Below, piece by piece: positions 43,912 through 52,018 of a stretch of 54,647 nucleotides of DNA (the first letter of the stretch is position 1; every line of letters begins with the position of its first letter). The notes beneath the pieces were generated by a model, which worked only from the letters and a program-made list of their open reading frames with translations, was not told the origin of the DNA and did no database searches. The translations under genes and the position numbers were made by a program. Source of the stretch: Paludibacteraceae bacterium (GTDB lineage: Bacteria; Bacteroidota; Bacteroidia; Bacteroidales; Paludibacteraceae); the NCBI GenBank assembly GCA_017509715.1, contig JAFWOU010000038.1, forward strand, positions 1 through 54,647, written 5' to 3'.

Positions 43912-45822
43912 ATGGCCAAGTTCTCTAATTTTACAAAACATGCGATCCAGCTGCTCGCTTTCGTGGCCCTGGTAGCGGTCACCGTGCTGTCGTTCCCGCG
44001 ATATAATACCTCGTTTCGCTATCATGTGGAACTGGGAAAACCATGGGGCTATGAGAAGGTGACGGCCGAGTTCGACTTCCCGATCTATAAGACCCAGGCG
44101 CAACTCGACATCGACCGCCGTGCCCTCTTGGCCGATTTTGCCCCTTGCTTCGTGCGCGATACGGCTGTTCATGATACGATCCTGGTGGCCTCTATCGAGG
44201 ATATCAACTACCTGGATCAGGGTGGCTATCAGCGTATTGCCCTGCTGGAGGGGCATACCTCTACCTACTATCCTGCCCACCGCGTACTTTCGCCCAAAGA
44301 AGCCTATCAGGTGCGTGGTGCAGAAGTGTCCCCTACTATTCTGCTTGACACCGCACGTACCAACCATATGCTCTCCCAAATGGAGGCATCTATCTCGCCT
44401 ACCCAGGGCATCGTACAGGAGGGACAGAAAATCATCGATCGTGGCGAACTGGTCACCGACGAGAAATACCAGATCCTCACCTCGCTCGAGCGGGCTTGTG
44501 CCGAGAACGATGCCATCACGGCCCACCAGCGTACGCTCTCCACGACGGGTCGCGTCATCATGGTGTGCCTCTATCTGGCGCTCTTTGTGCTCTACCTTTT
44601 CGTCTTCCGTCCGCGTTACCTGCAGTCGCTCTCCACAGTGCTCTTCTTTGCCCTGCTCTCCGGCATCGTCATCGTCATGGCGTGCGCCATGCTCCAGTAT
44701 ACGAGCCTGTCGATCTACCTCATCCCCTTTGCATGGGTACCGGTCATCACGCGCGTCTTCTACGATGCCCGCACCGCCCTCTTCCTGCATATCGTGACGG
44801 TACTCATCGTCTCGCTGATCGTACCCGCACCGGTCGAGTTCTTCTTCCTCCAGGTAGCCGCAGGCATGGTGGCCGTCAGCAGCCTGAGCGCCATGACGCG
44901 TCGTAGCCAGTTGGCCCAGACGGCAGGATGGATCCTGCTCACCTACGCGTTGGCCTACACAGGCTATACCTTTGCTTCTACGGGTGACTACCTCACCATC
45001 GATCCCTATATCTACCTCTACTTCGCCATCAATGCAGCCCTGATCATCGCGGCCTACGGATTGATCTTCCTCTTTGAGAAGACCTTCCGGCTGCTCAGTT
45101 CGATCACCCTGGTCGAACTGACGGATATCAACTCCGACCTGTTGCATCGTCTGGCCGAAGAAGCACCCGGCACCTTCCAGCACTCCATGCAGGTTAGCAA
45201 CCTGGCCTCCGAGGCTGCCAAGGCCATCGGCGCCAACGCCCTGCTCGTGCGTACGGGCGCGCTATACCATGATATAGGTAAACTGGCCAACCCCGGCTGC
45301 TTCATCGAGAACCAGCATGCCGGCCATAACCCCCTCCTGGAATGCCAACCCGAGGAAGCTGTGCGCATCATCATCTCGCACGTCACCGAGGGCGAGGCAC
45401 TCGCACGCAAGCACCACCTACCCGAGATGGTGATCCATTTTATCACCACCCACCACGGCACCTCGCTTGTGCGCTATTTCTACAACTCCTACGTCAATGC
45501 CCACCCGGGTGAAGAGGTGCGCCGACTCGACTTCCAGTACCCCGGCCCCAAGCCTACAACCAAGGAAGCCGCTATCCTCATGATGGCCGATGCCGTAGAG
45601 GCGCGCAGCCGGAGCCTGAAGGAATATACCGAAGAAGAGATATACGAGATGGTGGATACCATGATCGATACCCAGATAGCCGACGGACAGTTCTCCGAGA
45701 CGCCGCTCAGCTTCAAGGACGTAGAGGACATCCGCGAGGTCTTCAAGCTTCGCCTCATGGCCATCAACCACCAGCGTATCAGTTATCCGACAATAAATAA
45801 GTCTAACAGTGAACGAAAGTGA
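43912..45822 (+). CDS. 7TM-HD phosphodiesterase, PgpH family (c-di-AMP)
   Basis: 636 residues. One N-terminal helix, an extracytoplasmic 7TMR-HDED domain (about 40-210), seven membrane helices (about 215-390) and a cytoplasmic HD domain: FQHSMQVSNLASEAAKAIGA, LYHDIGKLANPGCFIENQ (H453, D454), IISHVTEGEALARKHHLP and the late MMADAVEARSR. PgpH-type enzymes hydrolyse cyclic di-AMP; the extracellular domain may sense a ligand that is unknown. Family length is usual. Stop overlaps the dusB start (GTGA). First gene of a signalling and tRNA-modification operon. Confidence 0.93.
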   Translation: MAKFSNFTKHAIQLLAFVALVAVTVLSFPRYNTSFRYHVELGKPWGYEKVTAEFDFPIYKTQAQLDIDRRALLADFAPCFVRDTAVHDTILVASIEDINYLDQGGYQRIALLEGHTSTYYPAHRVLSPKEAYQVRGAEVSPTILLDTARTNHMLSQMEASISPTQGIVQEGQKIIDRGELVTDEKYQILTSLERACAENDAITAHQRTLSTTGRVIMVCLYLALFVLYLFVFRPRYLQSLSTVLFFALLSGIVIVMACAMLQYTSLSIYLIPFAWVPVITRVFYDARTALFLHIVTVLIVSLIVPAPVEFFFLQVAAGMVAVSSLSAMTRRSQLAQTAGWILLTYALAYTGYTFASTGDYLTIDPYIYLYFAINAALIIAAYGLIFLFEKTFRLLSSITLVELTDINSDLLHRLAEEAPGTFQHSMQVSNLASEAAKAIGANALLVRTGALYHDIGKLANPGCFIENQHAGHNPLLECQPEEAVRIIISHVTEGEALARKHHLPEMVIHFITTHHGTSLVRYFYNSYVNAHPGEEVRRLDFQYPGPKPTTKEAAILMMADAVEARSRSLKEYTEEEIYEMVDTMIDTQIADGQFSETPLSFKDVEDIREVFKLRLMAINHQRISYPTINKSNSERK

Positions 45823-46898
45823 AACGGTCTTTTTTATATCTGGCTCCGATGGAGGACGTCACCGATCCGGCGTTTCGCATGCTCTGCAAGCGCTTTGGTG
45901 CCGACCGCGTCTATACCGAGTTCGTCAACGCCGACGCACTCGTACGCGACGTGGCCTCTACGACGCGCAAGTTGCGCATCCACGATGAGGAGCGACCCGT
46001 AGCCATCCAGATCTACGGACGCGACGCTGCCTCTATGGCCGACGCCGCCCGTATCGTGGAGACCGCCCATCCGGATATTATCGATATCAATTTCGGTTGC
46101 CCGGTCAAGAAAGTGGCCGGCAAGGGCGCCGGGGCCGGTCTGCTGCGCGACGTGCCGCGTATGCTCGAGATCACGCGTGCCGTGGTCGATGCCGTTCATA
46201 CGCCCGTCACGGTCAAGACGCGCCTGGGCTGGGATGACAAAGACCTGATTCCAAGAATCAATCCGCTGGGAGTAGATAAACTTTATACTTTTAACTCTTC
46301 ACTTCCCTCAACTCTAAACTCTCAACCCTCAACTTTTATTGTCGACCTGGCCGAACGGCTCCAGGACTGTGGCATCCGCGAACTGGCTATCCACGGTCGC
46401 ACCCGTGCCCAGATGTATCGCGACGAAGCCGACTGGACCCTCATCGGTGCGGTCAAGAACAACCCCCGCATGCATATCCCCATCATCGGCAACGGGGATG
46501 TCACTACCCCCGAACGGGCCCGCGAGTGCTTCTCGCGCTACGGCGTAGATGCCATTATGATCGGGCGCGCTACGTTCGGTTGCCCCTGGCTCTTCGCCGA
46601 GATGAAAGCCGGTCTGAATACTCAGAATACTCTGATTAATCAGATTATTCCGAAAACGATGGCTGACAAAGTCGCCATCCTAAAAGAACATGTGCTTTCC
46701 TCCATTGAGTGGGTAGGGGATGAGCGCAAGGGCATCGTCCATTCGCGTCGTCACTTTGCCGCCTCGCCGGTCTTCAAGGGCCTGCCTGACTTCCGGCAGA
46801 CGCGCATCGCCCTGCTGCGGGCGGAGACCTGCGACGAGGTATTTCGTATCATGGATTATATCGTACAGAATTGGGGAACGACCCCGGACATACAATGA
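45819..46898 (+). CDS. tRNA-dihydrouridine synthase (DusB-like) with repeat-encoded insert
   Basis: Reduces uridines in the tRNA D-loop using FMN and NADPH. 359 residues: YLAPMEDVTDPAFRMLC, QIYGRDAASMADAARIVE, catalytic Cys94 in DINFGCPVKKVAGKGAGAGL, VKTRLGWDD, LAIHGRTRAQMY and GNGDVTTPERA. Between TRLGWDD and IVDLAERLQDCGI, where relatives have a few residues, there are about 30 extra residues, half of them (155-173, NSSLPSTLNSQPST) encoded by a heptamer array. A second array adds LNTQNTLINQII (about 266-277). GTG start 45819; the stop overlaps the next start (ATGA). Confidence 0.92.
   Translation: MKRSFLYLAPMEDVTDPAFRMLCKRFGADRVYTEFVNADALVRDVASTTRKLRIHDEERPVAIQIYGRDAASMADAARIVETAHPDIIDINFGCPVKKVAGKGAGAGLLRDVPRMLEITRAVVDAVHTPVTVKTRLGWDDKDLIPRINPLGVDKLYTFNSSLPSTLNSQPSTFIVDLAERLQDCGIRELAIHGRTRAQMYRDEADWTLIGAVKNNPRMHIPIIGNGDVTTPERARECFSRYGVDAIMIGRATFGCPWLFAEMKAGLNTQNTLINQIIPKTMADKVAILKEHVLSSIEWVGDERKGIVHSRRHFAASPVFKGLPDFRQTRIALLRAETCDEVFRIMDYIVQNWGTTPDIQ
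46280..46336. repeat. ACTCTCA-type heptamers inside dusB
   Basis: Units of the type AACTCTT, CACTTCCCTCA, ACTCTAA, ACTCTCA, ACCCTCA, in frame, encoding a Ser/Thr/Asn-rich surface loop. Related to the array at 37460-37489. Confidence 0.75.
46614..46649. repeat. Nonamer array, copy 2 (in dusB)
   Basis: CTGAATACT, CAGAATACT, CTGATTAAT, CAGATTATT, in frame. Confidence 0.85.
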
Positions 46899-48949
46899 AA
46901 ACAAAGAAACCACATTACGGCATTTGGATCATGGTCATAGCGGCCATCATCCTGGAGACCATCTCCTGCCTCCAGTATTTCTCCAGCCGTGCGGCGATCA
47001 AGCAGGAGGCTGAGCGGCGTGCCCAGACCGAACTGCGCAAAGCCGAACTGGAGATCGAGAAGCATACCATCGAGATGGAGACGGCAGCCTGTGCCTTGGC
47101 GCTACTCGTTGAGCAGCATATCGACTGCCCGGACTCTATCTATGCCGCTACCGACCTGGCTGTGCGCACGATGCGCAAGTATACCAGTCTGGCCGTGGCC
47201 TACATCCCCGACTATTTCCCTGCCGAGGGACGCTATTTCGAGGTATGTAGCAGCCGTATTACCGCCGACAGCGTCTTCACCCGCCAGATAGGTAGTGCTG
47301 CCCACGACTACACCGAGTTGGAGTGGTACAAGAACGCTTTCTTGCATGATAGCTGCTGGTGGTGCGAACCCTACATGGACGACTCCGGCTCCGAGTCTAT
47401 GGTGGTTAGCTGCTCCCGCCCCGTGCACGATGCCGAGGGACGGGTGGTGGCGGTAGTATGCGTCGATATGATGCTCGAGTACCTCCAGCAGAAACTGCCC
47501 GAGTACCTCCAGGTATATAAGAACAGCTATTACTCCATCCGCTCCAGCAAGGGTGGCGACATTGTACGCGTCATGGACACCGTGCCCGGACGCAAGTACA
47601 ATAAGTACCAGGAGGAGATCGACGCCACCGGATGGCATATAGAGATCATCATACCCGAGGACGAACTCTTTGCCGACCTCAACCGCATCGGTCTTTTGGT
47701 CGGTATACTCATGCTGGTCGGCCTCGTCGTGCTGGCGCTCATGCTGGTCTATGCATCGCGCATGATCAAGAAACTGGTGCTCTCTACCGAGCAAAACCAG
47801 CGCATGGAGAGCGAACTCCAGATCGCCAGCACCATCCAGACGGCTATGCTGCCTAAGGTCTTCCCGCCTTTCCACGACCGGCTCGACCTCAATATCTACG
47901 GCCTCGTCGACCCCGCCAAGGAGATAGGTGGCGACCTATACGATTTCTATGTGCGTCAAGACAAGCTCTTCTTCTGCGTGGGCGACGTGAGCGGCAAGGG
48001 TGTGCCCGCTGCCCTCGTCATGGCGATGACGCGTTCGCTCTTCCGCTCCACCTCGGCGCATGAGGAGCAGCCCGCTCTCATCCTCCATAAGATGAACCGT
48101 GCCCTCTGCGACCAGAATAGCCAGAACATGTTCCTCACGCTCTTCCTGGGTGTGCTCGACTGCAGCACCGGCCAGCTCCGCTATTGCAATGCCGGTCACA
48201 ACGCGCCGATCCTGCTGCGCGACGGACAATGCCGGATGGCGGAGGTGCTGCCTAACCTGCCGCTCGGTATCGAACCCGACTTTGAGTTCACCGAGCAGAC
48301 CACCAGGCTTCGCTACGACGACCTCATCCTGCTCTATACCGACGGACTCACCGAGGCCGAGAACCGGGCCCATGAGCAGTACGGCGAAGCGCGTATGCTC
48401 CGTACGCTCCAGACCCTGGCGGCTGAGTCGCCACGCAGGATCGTCAGCGGTATGCAGGCCGATGTGGAGCGCTTCGTAGACGGTGCTCAGCAGAGCGACG
48501 ACCTTACCCTGCTCTGCATCCGCTACCAGCAGCCTGCCCTGGTCATGCGCAACGATATCCAGCAGATACCTACGCTGCCTGAGTGGCTCGATGGCCTTCA
48601 GTTGCCTGACGAGCTGACCATGCCTATCAACCTCGCCCTGGAGGAGGCAGTCACCAACGTCATGCTCTATGCCTATCCCGGCCGCTCCGGCCAACTGATG
48701 GTGGAGTGCAGCAAAACAATCAACTCATCAACTAATCAACCCATCAACTCATCAACCCTTACCTTCACCATCACCGACTCCGGCATACCCTTTGATCCTA
48801 CTGCCCGCGAGGAGGTAGATACCTCGCTATCGGCCGAGGAACGACCCATCGGTGGACTCGGTATCCACCTGGTGCGCCAGATCATGGACGAAGTCCGTTA
48901 CGAGCGCATCGATGATAAGAATATACTGACTTTAATAAAACGAATATGA
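46895..48949 (+). CDS. Sensor-type SpoIIE/RsbU phosphatase with HATPase domain
   Basis: 684 residues from the ATG at 46895 (an open frame starts 24 bases earlier, within dusB). Order: helix (about 11-30), extracytoplasmic sensor of dCache type (about 35-265), helix (about 268-290), PP2C-type SpoIIE phosphatase (about 320-535: AKEIGGDLYDFYVRQD, VGDVSGKGVPAALVM, NAGHNAPILLRDGQ, LLYTDGLTEAENR), then an anti-sigma-kinase-like HATPase (about 560-684: ALEEAVTNVMLYAYP, ITDSGIPFDP, PIGGLGIHLVRQ). The HATPase loop TINSSTNQPINSST is encoded by octamers. It should dephosphorylate, and its HATPase possibly phosphorylate, the STAS protein encoded next. Confidence 0.92.
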   Translation: MKTKKPHYGIWIMVIAAIILETISCLQYFSSRAAIKQEAERRAQTELRKAELEIEKHTIEMETAACALALLVEQHIDCPDSIYAATDLAVRTMRKYTSLAVAYIPDYFPAEGRYFEVCSSRITADSVFTRQIGSAAHDYTELEWYKNAFLHDSCWWCEPYMDDSGSESMVVSCSRPVHDAEGRVVAVVCVDMMLEYLQQKLPEYLQVYKNSYYSIRSSKGGDIVRVMDTVPGRKYNKYQEEIDATGWHIEIIIPEDELFADLNRIGLLVGILMLVGLVVLALMLVYASRMIKKLVLSTEQNQRMESELQIASTIQTAMLPKVFPPFHDRLDLNIYGLVDPAKEIGGDLYDFYVRQDKLFFCVGDVSGKGVPAALVMAMTRSLFRSTSAHEEQPALILHKMNRALCDQNSQNMFLTLFLGVLDCSTGQLRYCNAGHNAPILLRDGQCRMAEVLPNLPLGIEPDFEFTEQTTRLRYDDLILLYTDGLTEAENRAHEQYGEARMLRTLQTLAAESPRRIVSGMQADVERFVDGAQQSDDLTLLCIRYQQPALVMRNDIQQIPTLPEWLDGLQLPDELTMPINLALEEAVTNVMLYAYPGRSGQLMVECSKTINSSTNQPINSSTLTFTITDSGIPFDPTAREEVDTSLSAEERPIGGLGIHLVRQIMDEVRYERIDDKNILTLIKRI
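48719..48758. repeat. Octamer array inside the HATPase domain
   Basis: ATCAACTC, ATCAACTA, ATCAACCC, ATCAACTC, ATCAACCC: five gapless units between the N box and the G1 box. Confidence 0.9.
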
Positions 48950-49248
48950 AAACATCTATTGTAGAATCCGGCAACCAACTCATTGCCCGCTTCTCCGGCC
49001 GGCTCGACACGCCAGCCGCCGTACAAACCGCTGAAGACGTAAAGCCCCTGCTCGAGGCTGCTAACCGCGAGATCATCCTGGATTGCACCGAGCTGGAGTA
49101 TATCTCCTCCTCTGGTCTGCGTATCTTCTTGAGCATCCGTAAGGAGGCCTCTGCACATGGTAGCAAGGTCATCGTACGTAACATCAACGACGATATCCGC
49201 CAGGTATTCATGATGACCGGCTTCGTCAGTCTCTTTACGATCGAGTAA
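48946..49248 (+). CDS. STAS-domain anti-sigma factor antagonist
   Basis: 100 residues, SpoIIAA/RsbV-like. The phosphorylatable Ser is in ILDCTELEYISSSGLRIFLS (S55 or S56), after the usual hydrophobic strand and Asp. In partner switching the unphosphorylated form releases a partner from inhibition. Start overlaps the phosphatase stop (ATGA), so the pair is coupled. No sigma factor is nearby, so the target is open. Confidence 0.93.
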   Translation: MKTSIVESGNQLIARFSGRLDTPAAVQTAEDVKPLLEAANREIILDCTELEYISSSGLRIFLSIRKEASAHGSKVIVRNINDDIRQVFMMTGFVSLFTIE

Positions 49249-49287
49249 ATGACCAAATCGTAAATCGTAAATGACAAAATCGTAAAT
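49246..49287. repeat. AAATCGT heptamer array
   Basis: AAATGACC, AAATCGT, AAATCGT, AAATGAC, AAAATCGT, AAATGTC between STAS and the RelA/SpoT gene; the first unit overlaps the STAS stop. Confidence 0.8.
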
Positions 49288-49293
49288 GTCTTT

Positions 49294-50352
49294 ATGGACC
49301 TGCACTGCGAAATGATCCTCGAGGAGTACCGGGAGCAACTGCCCGTCTTCCAAGAGATGCAGACCGAGGTGCTGCGCACGCTGCGTGAGGCGCTCGAGCG
49401 TAACGGCCTGATCGTTACGGCTATCGAGTCGCGCATCAAGACCGAGCAGAGCCTCTCGGGCAAACTGGCGCTCAAGGGGGCGAAGTACGCCACGCTCAGT
49501 GACATCACCGACATCCTCGGCGCACGTATCATCACGTTCTATACCGACGATGTCGATCGTATCGCCTCGATGGCCGAGCAGCTCTTTGAGATCGACTGGG
49601 ACAACTCGGTCGATAAGCGCCGGCTCCACCAGCTCGACAGCTTTGGCTACAACTCGCTCCACTATATCTGCCGCCTGCCGGGCTACGACTTCCGGTTCGA
49701 ACTCCAGCTGCGTACCACGCTCCAGCATGCCTGGGCCGCTATCAACCACGATACCGGGTATAAGACCGGCGTGGAAATACCGCGTGAGTACCTGCGGCGT
49801 ATCAACCGTTTGGCCGGGCTCTTGGAACTGGCCGACGATGAGTTTAGCCATATTCGCACCGAGATAGCCGACTATCGCCGACGCGTCTCCCAACTGGTGC
49901 AGAACGGTCGACTGGACGACGTGCTGCTGGATGGCGATACCTTCACGAGTTACCTCCAGGCACGCCCCTTCGATGCGCTCAACCGACGTATCGCCGCCAT
50001 CAACCAGGCCGAGATACAGGAGGTGCCGCTCATCCACTACCTGCGCGTCTTCCTCGCGCTGGGTTGCAAGACGCTGGGCGACGTGCAGCGACTGGTGCAT
50101 CAGTACCAGGAGGATGCCTATCGGTTGGCTCGCCACCAACTGGGTAATACCGACCTGGACATCATCTCGTCGTCGGTCGGCGTGCAGAATATATGCATCG
50201 TCTGCATCCTCTCTACGGGCGGCGGCCGACTGGGACTGGTGCGCTTCTTCGATGCCATCAATGGCCATAACAGCCAGAACGATGCCATCGCCGACCTCAC
50301 CTTCCGCCAAGCACAGAAGATGCAAATGACCGGCCTCCCTCCGGAATCATAA
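49294..50352 (+). CDS. RelA/SpoT-domain (p)ppGpp synthetase, small type
   Basis: 352 residues. The synthetase fold is in residues about 20-170: SRIKTEQSLSGKLALKG, the Asp/Gly/Arg motif LSDITDILGARIITFYTDDV, DSFGYNSLHYICRLPG, FELQLRTTLQHAWAAINHD with the Glu and Gln of the G-loop. There is no HD hydrolase domain and no TGS/ACT region. Residues 175-352 are helical and not recognised, so it is longer than typical small alarmone synthetases. It should make (p)ppGpp or a related nucleotide. A small hydrolase is encoded two genes downstream. Overlaps no gene; 45 bases after STAS. Confidence 0.88.
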   Translation: MDLHCEMILEEYREQLPVFQEMQTEVLRTLREALERNGLIVTAIESRIKTEQSLSGKLALKGAKYATLSDITDILGARIITFYTDDVDRIASMAEQLFEIDWDNSVDKRRLHQLDSFGYNSLHYICRLPGYDFRFELQLRTTLQHAWAAINHDTGYKTGVEIPREYLRRINRLAGLLELADDEFSHIRTEIADYRRRVSQLVQNGRLDDVLLDGDTFTSYLQARPFDALNRRIAAINQAEIQEVPLIHYLRVFLALGCKTLGDVQRLVHQYQEDAYRLARHQLGNTDLDIISSSVGVQNICIVCILSTGGGRLGLVRFFDAINGHNSQNDAIADLTFRQAQKMQMTGLPPES

Positions 50353-50411
50353 CCCGTAACCCATAACCCGTAACCCATGACCCATAACCCATAACCCATT
50401 AACCATTAGCC
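50349..50411. repeat. Nine heptamers (ATAACCC)
   Basis: ATAACCC, GTAACCC, ATAACCC, GTAACCC, ATGACCC, ATAACCC, ATAACCC, ATTAACC, ATTAGCC: nine gapless units. The first overlaps the RelA/SpoT stop and the array ends just before the next start codon at 50415. Confidence 0.92.
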
Positions 50412-50414
50412 ATT

Positions 50415-51251
50415 ATGCAACGCATAGATTTAAACGACTATATCCGCACCGGCGAAGGTGCCAACGGTGCCAGTTACAACCATCGTACCGACCCCGGTAT
50501 CATGCTCAAGCTCTATTTCCGCAACTTCGAAGCCGCACGGCTCGAACTCGAGTTGGCCCGCAAGGTCTATGACGCCGGTATTCCTACTCCCGAACCCGGT
50601 GACCTCGTGACCGACGGCGAAGCCGTAGGTATCCGCTTCCGTCGTATCGACGGCAAGAAGTCCTACTCCCGCGCCTGCGGTGATGATCCCGAGCATACCG
50701 AGGAGTATGCCCGCGAGTTTGCGCAGCTCTGTCGCAAGCTCCATGCAACCCATGTGGATACCACCCGCTTTGAGAACGTCAAGGACCGCCTCTATGCCAT
50801 GCTCCGCGAGAACCCGTTCTTCAACGACGAGGAGAAGCAGCGCCTCCACGACTTCATCGCCGCCCAACCTGATACCGACACAGCGATACATGGTGACTTG
50901 CAGTTCTCTAACGGTATCTTCGTGGATACCCCCGAGGGACGCAAGCGCTACTTCATCGACTTGGGTGATTTCTGCTACGGCTATCCCATGTTCGACCTCG
51001 GCATGGTCTATCTCTGCTGCTGTCTGAACAACGAGGCCTGGACCATGGAACAGTACCATATGTCCAATGCGGTAGCCCGCCGCTTCTGGGAGGCTTTTGC
51101 CCGCGAGTACTGGGGACCCGATGCCGACCTCGATGAGGTAGAGCAGATGGTCTTGCCCTACGCCGGCCTCAAGGTACTCATCATCGAGCGCGACACCCAC
51201 CGCTGCCTCCCCGAGTTCCACGACGTACTGAAGAAAACAATACTAAAATAA
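50415..51251 (+). CDS. TIGR02172-family kinase-like (APH fold) protein
   Basis: 278 residues. Aminoglycoside-phosphotransferase-like fold: a Gly-rich loop RTGEGANGASYNH, the Lys in IMLKLYFRNFEAARLEL, catalytic Asp in IHGDLQFSNGIF, and metal Asp in FIDLGDFCYGYPMFDLGMVY. TIGR02172 proteins are common in Bacteroidales and Fibrobacter and have no assigned substrate. Placed between an alarmone synthetase and a hydrolase it may act on a nucleotide or small metabolite, but this is inference from position. Drug resistance is not implied. Confidence 0.85.
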   Translation: MQRIDLNDYIRTGEGANGASYNHRTDPGIMLKLYFRNFEAARLELELARKVYDAGIPTPEPGDLVTDGEAVGIRFRRIDGKKSYSRACGDDPEHTEEYAREFAQLCRKLHATHVDTTRFENVKDRLYAMLRENPFFNDEEKQRLHDFIAAQPDTDTAIHGDLQFSNGIFVDTPEGRKRYFIDLGDFCYGYPMFDLGMVYLCCCLNNEAWTMEQYHMSNAVARRFWEAFAREYWGPDADLDEVEQMVLPYAGLKVLIIERDTHRCLPEFHDVLKKTILK

Positions 51252-51275
51252 TTTATCACTCGGCTGAGGCGAGAT

Positions 51276-51354
51276 GTACTCAGTCAGAAACATTCTTTTG
51301 CGTATTGGGAACGCAAAAGTATGAGTACGGGGCAGTACGTTTTCTGATGAGTAC
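51276..51354 (+). ncRNA. Structured RNA element, two alternative folds
   Basis: GTACTCA (51276-51282) can pair with TGAGTAC at 51322-51328 or with TGAGTAC at 51348-51354. The second option extends through TCAGAAA/TTTCTGA and a bulged G. A perfect inner hairpin CTTTTGCGT/ACGCAAAAG (51295-51303, 51311-51319; loop ATTGGGA) lies within both. The element is 18-30 nt before the start of the alarmone hydrolase and suits a leader switch. It could also be a small palindromic mobile repeat. Confidence 0.55.
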
Positions 51355-51383
51355 TATTCGCCGGAGCCGCAATGAGATTTTTT

Positions 51384-51971
51384 ATGGCTAACAAATTTAT
51401 TGACTCTTCGCTTCTCGACCGCGCGATCGTCTTCGCGGTCCGAGCCCACAGCAATACCGAACGCCGGGGCAAAGGCTTTCCCTATATCGTCCATCCGATG
51501 GAGGCGGTGGAGATCGTCGCCACCATCACGCCCGACCAGGAACTGCTGGCTGCGGCAGCGCTCCACGACACCGTGGAAGATACCGATGTCACCGTTGAGC
51601 AGATCCGTGCTGAGTTTGGTGACCGCATCGCCGAACTCGTACATGCCGAGAGCGACCAGATGATCGAGGGTGTGCCCGAGCAGGACTCGTGGCACCAACG
51701 TAAGCAGGCGGCTATCGACCGTCTGGCAGCCGCCTCGATGGATGCTAAGATCGTGGCGATGGGCGATAAGCTCAGCAATATGCGCGCCATATGGCGTGAC
51801 TACCAGGTACAGGGCGACGCGCTATGGAACCTGTTCCACGTTACGGACCGCGCCTCCCACGAGTGGCACTACCGCGGCCTGGCCGCCTCGCTCGCTCCCC
51901 TGGCCGACACCTTCGCCTACCGCGAATTTGTCCGCCTAATCGACGAAGTCTTTAAAAAAACTGAATGCTGA
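51384..51971 (+). CDS. Small HD-domain alarmone hydrolase (SAH, SpoT/Mesh1 type)
   Basis: 195 residues; HD domain only. Motifs of the SpoT/Mesh1 hydrolase: AHSNTERRGKGFPYIVHPME (His and Arg), ALHDTVEDTDVT (H61-D62, E65-D66) and KIVAMGDKLSNMRAI (D128), the ligands of the manganese ion that removes pyrophosphate from ppGpp. The start MANKFIDSSLL is chosen at 51384; an ATG four codons earlier (51372) is equally open. The synthetase domain is in a separate gene at 49294. The C-terminal TEC and the stop fall at the beginning of a repeat. Confidence 0.9.
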   Translation: MANKFIDSSLLDRAIVFAVRAHSNTERRGKGFPYIVHPMEAVEIVATITPDQELLAAAALHDTVEDTDVTVEQIRAEFGDRIAELVHAESDQMIEGVPEQDSWHQRKQAAIDRLAAASMDAKIVAMGDKLSNMRAIWRDYQVQGDALWNLFHVTDRASHEWHYRGLAASLAPLADTFAYREFVRLIDEVFKKTEC

Positions 51972-52018
51972 TGGCTGATGGCTGATGGCCTGAATACTAA
52001 CGACTTACGACCAACGAC
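51965..52018. repeat. GGCTGAT heptamers and ACGACTT heptamers
   Basis: ATGCTGATGGCTGATGGCTG (GGCTGAT family) followed by ACGACTT, ACGACCA, ACGACTT. The stretch runs from the hydrolase stop to the TTG start at 52019. Confidence 0.85.

Noticed and set aside
50349..50411. CRISPR array
   Set aside because: Units are 7 bp and gapless, with no spacers and no cas genes anywhere in the window.
50415..51251. Aminoglycoside resistance gene
   Set aside because: Only the kinase fold is shared. The sequence belongs to the TIGR02172 type found as a chromosomal family, without mobile context.
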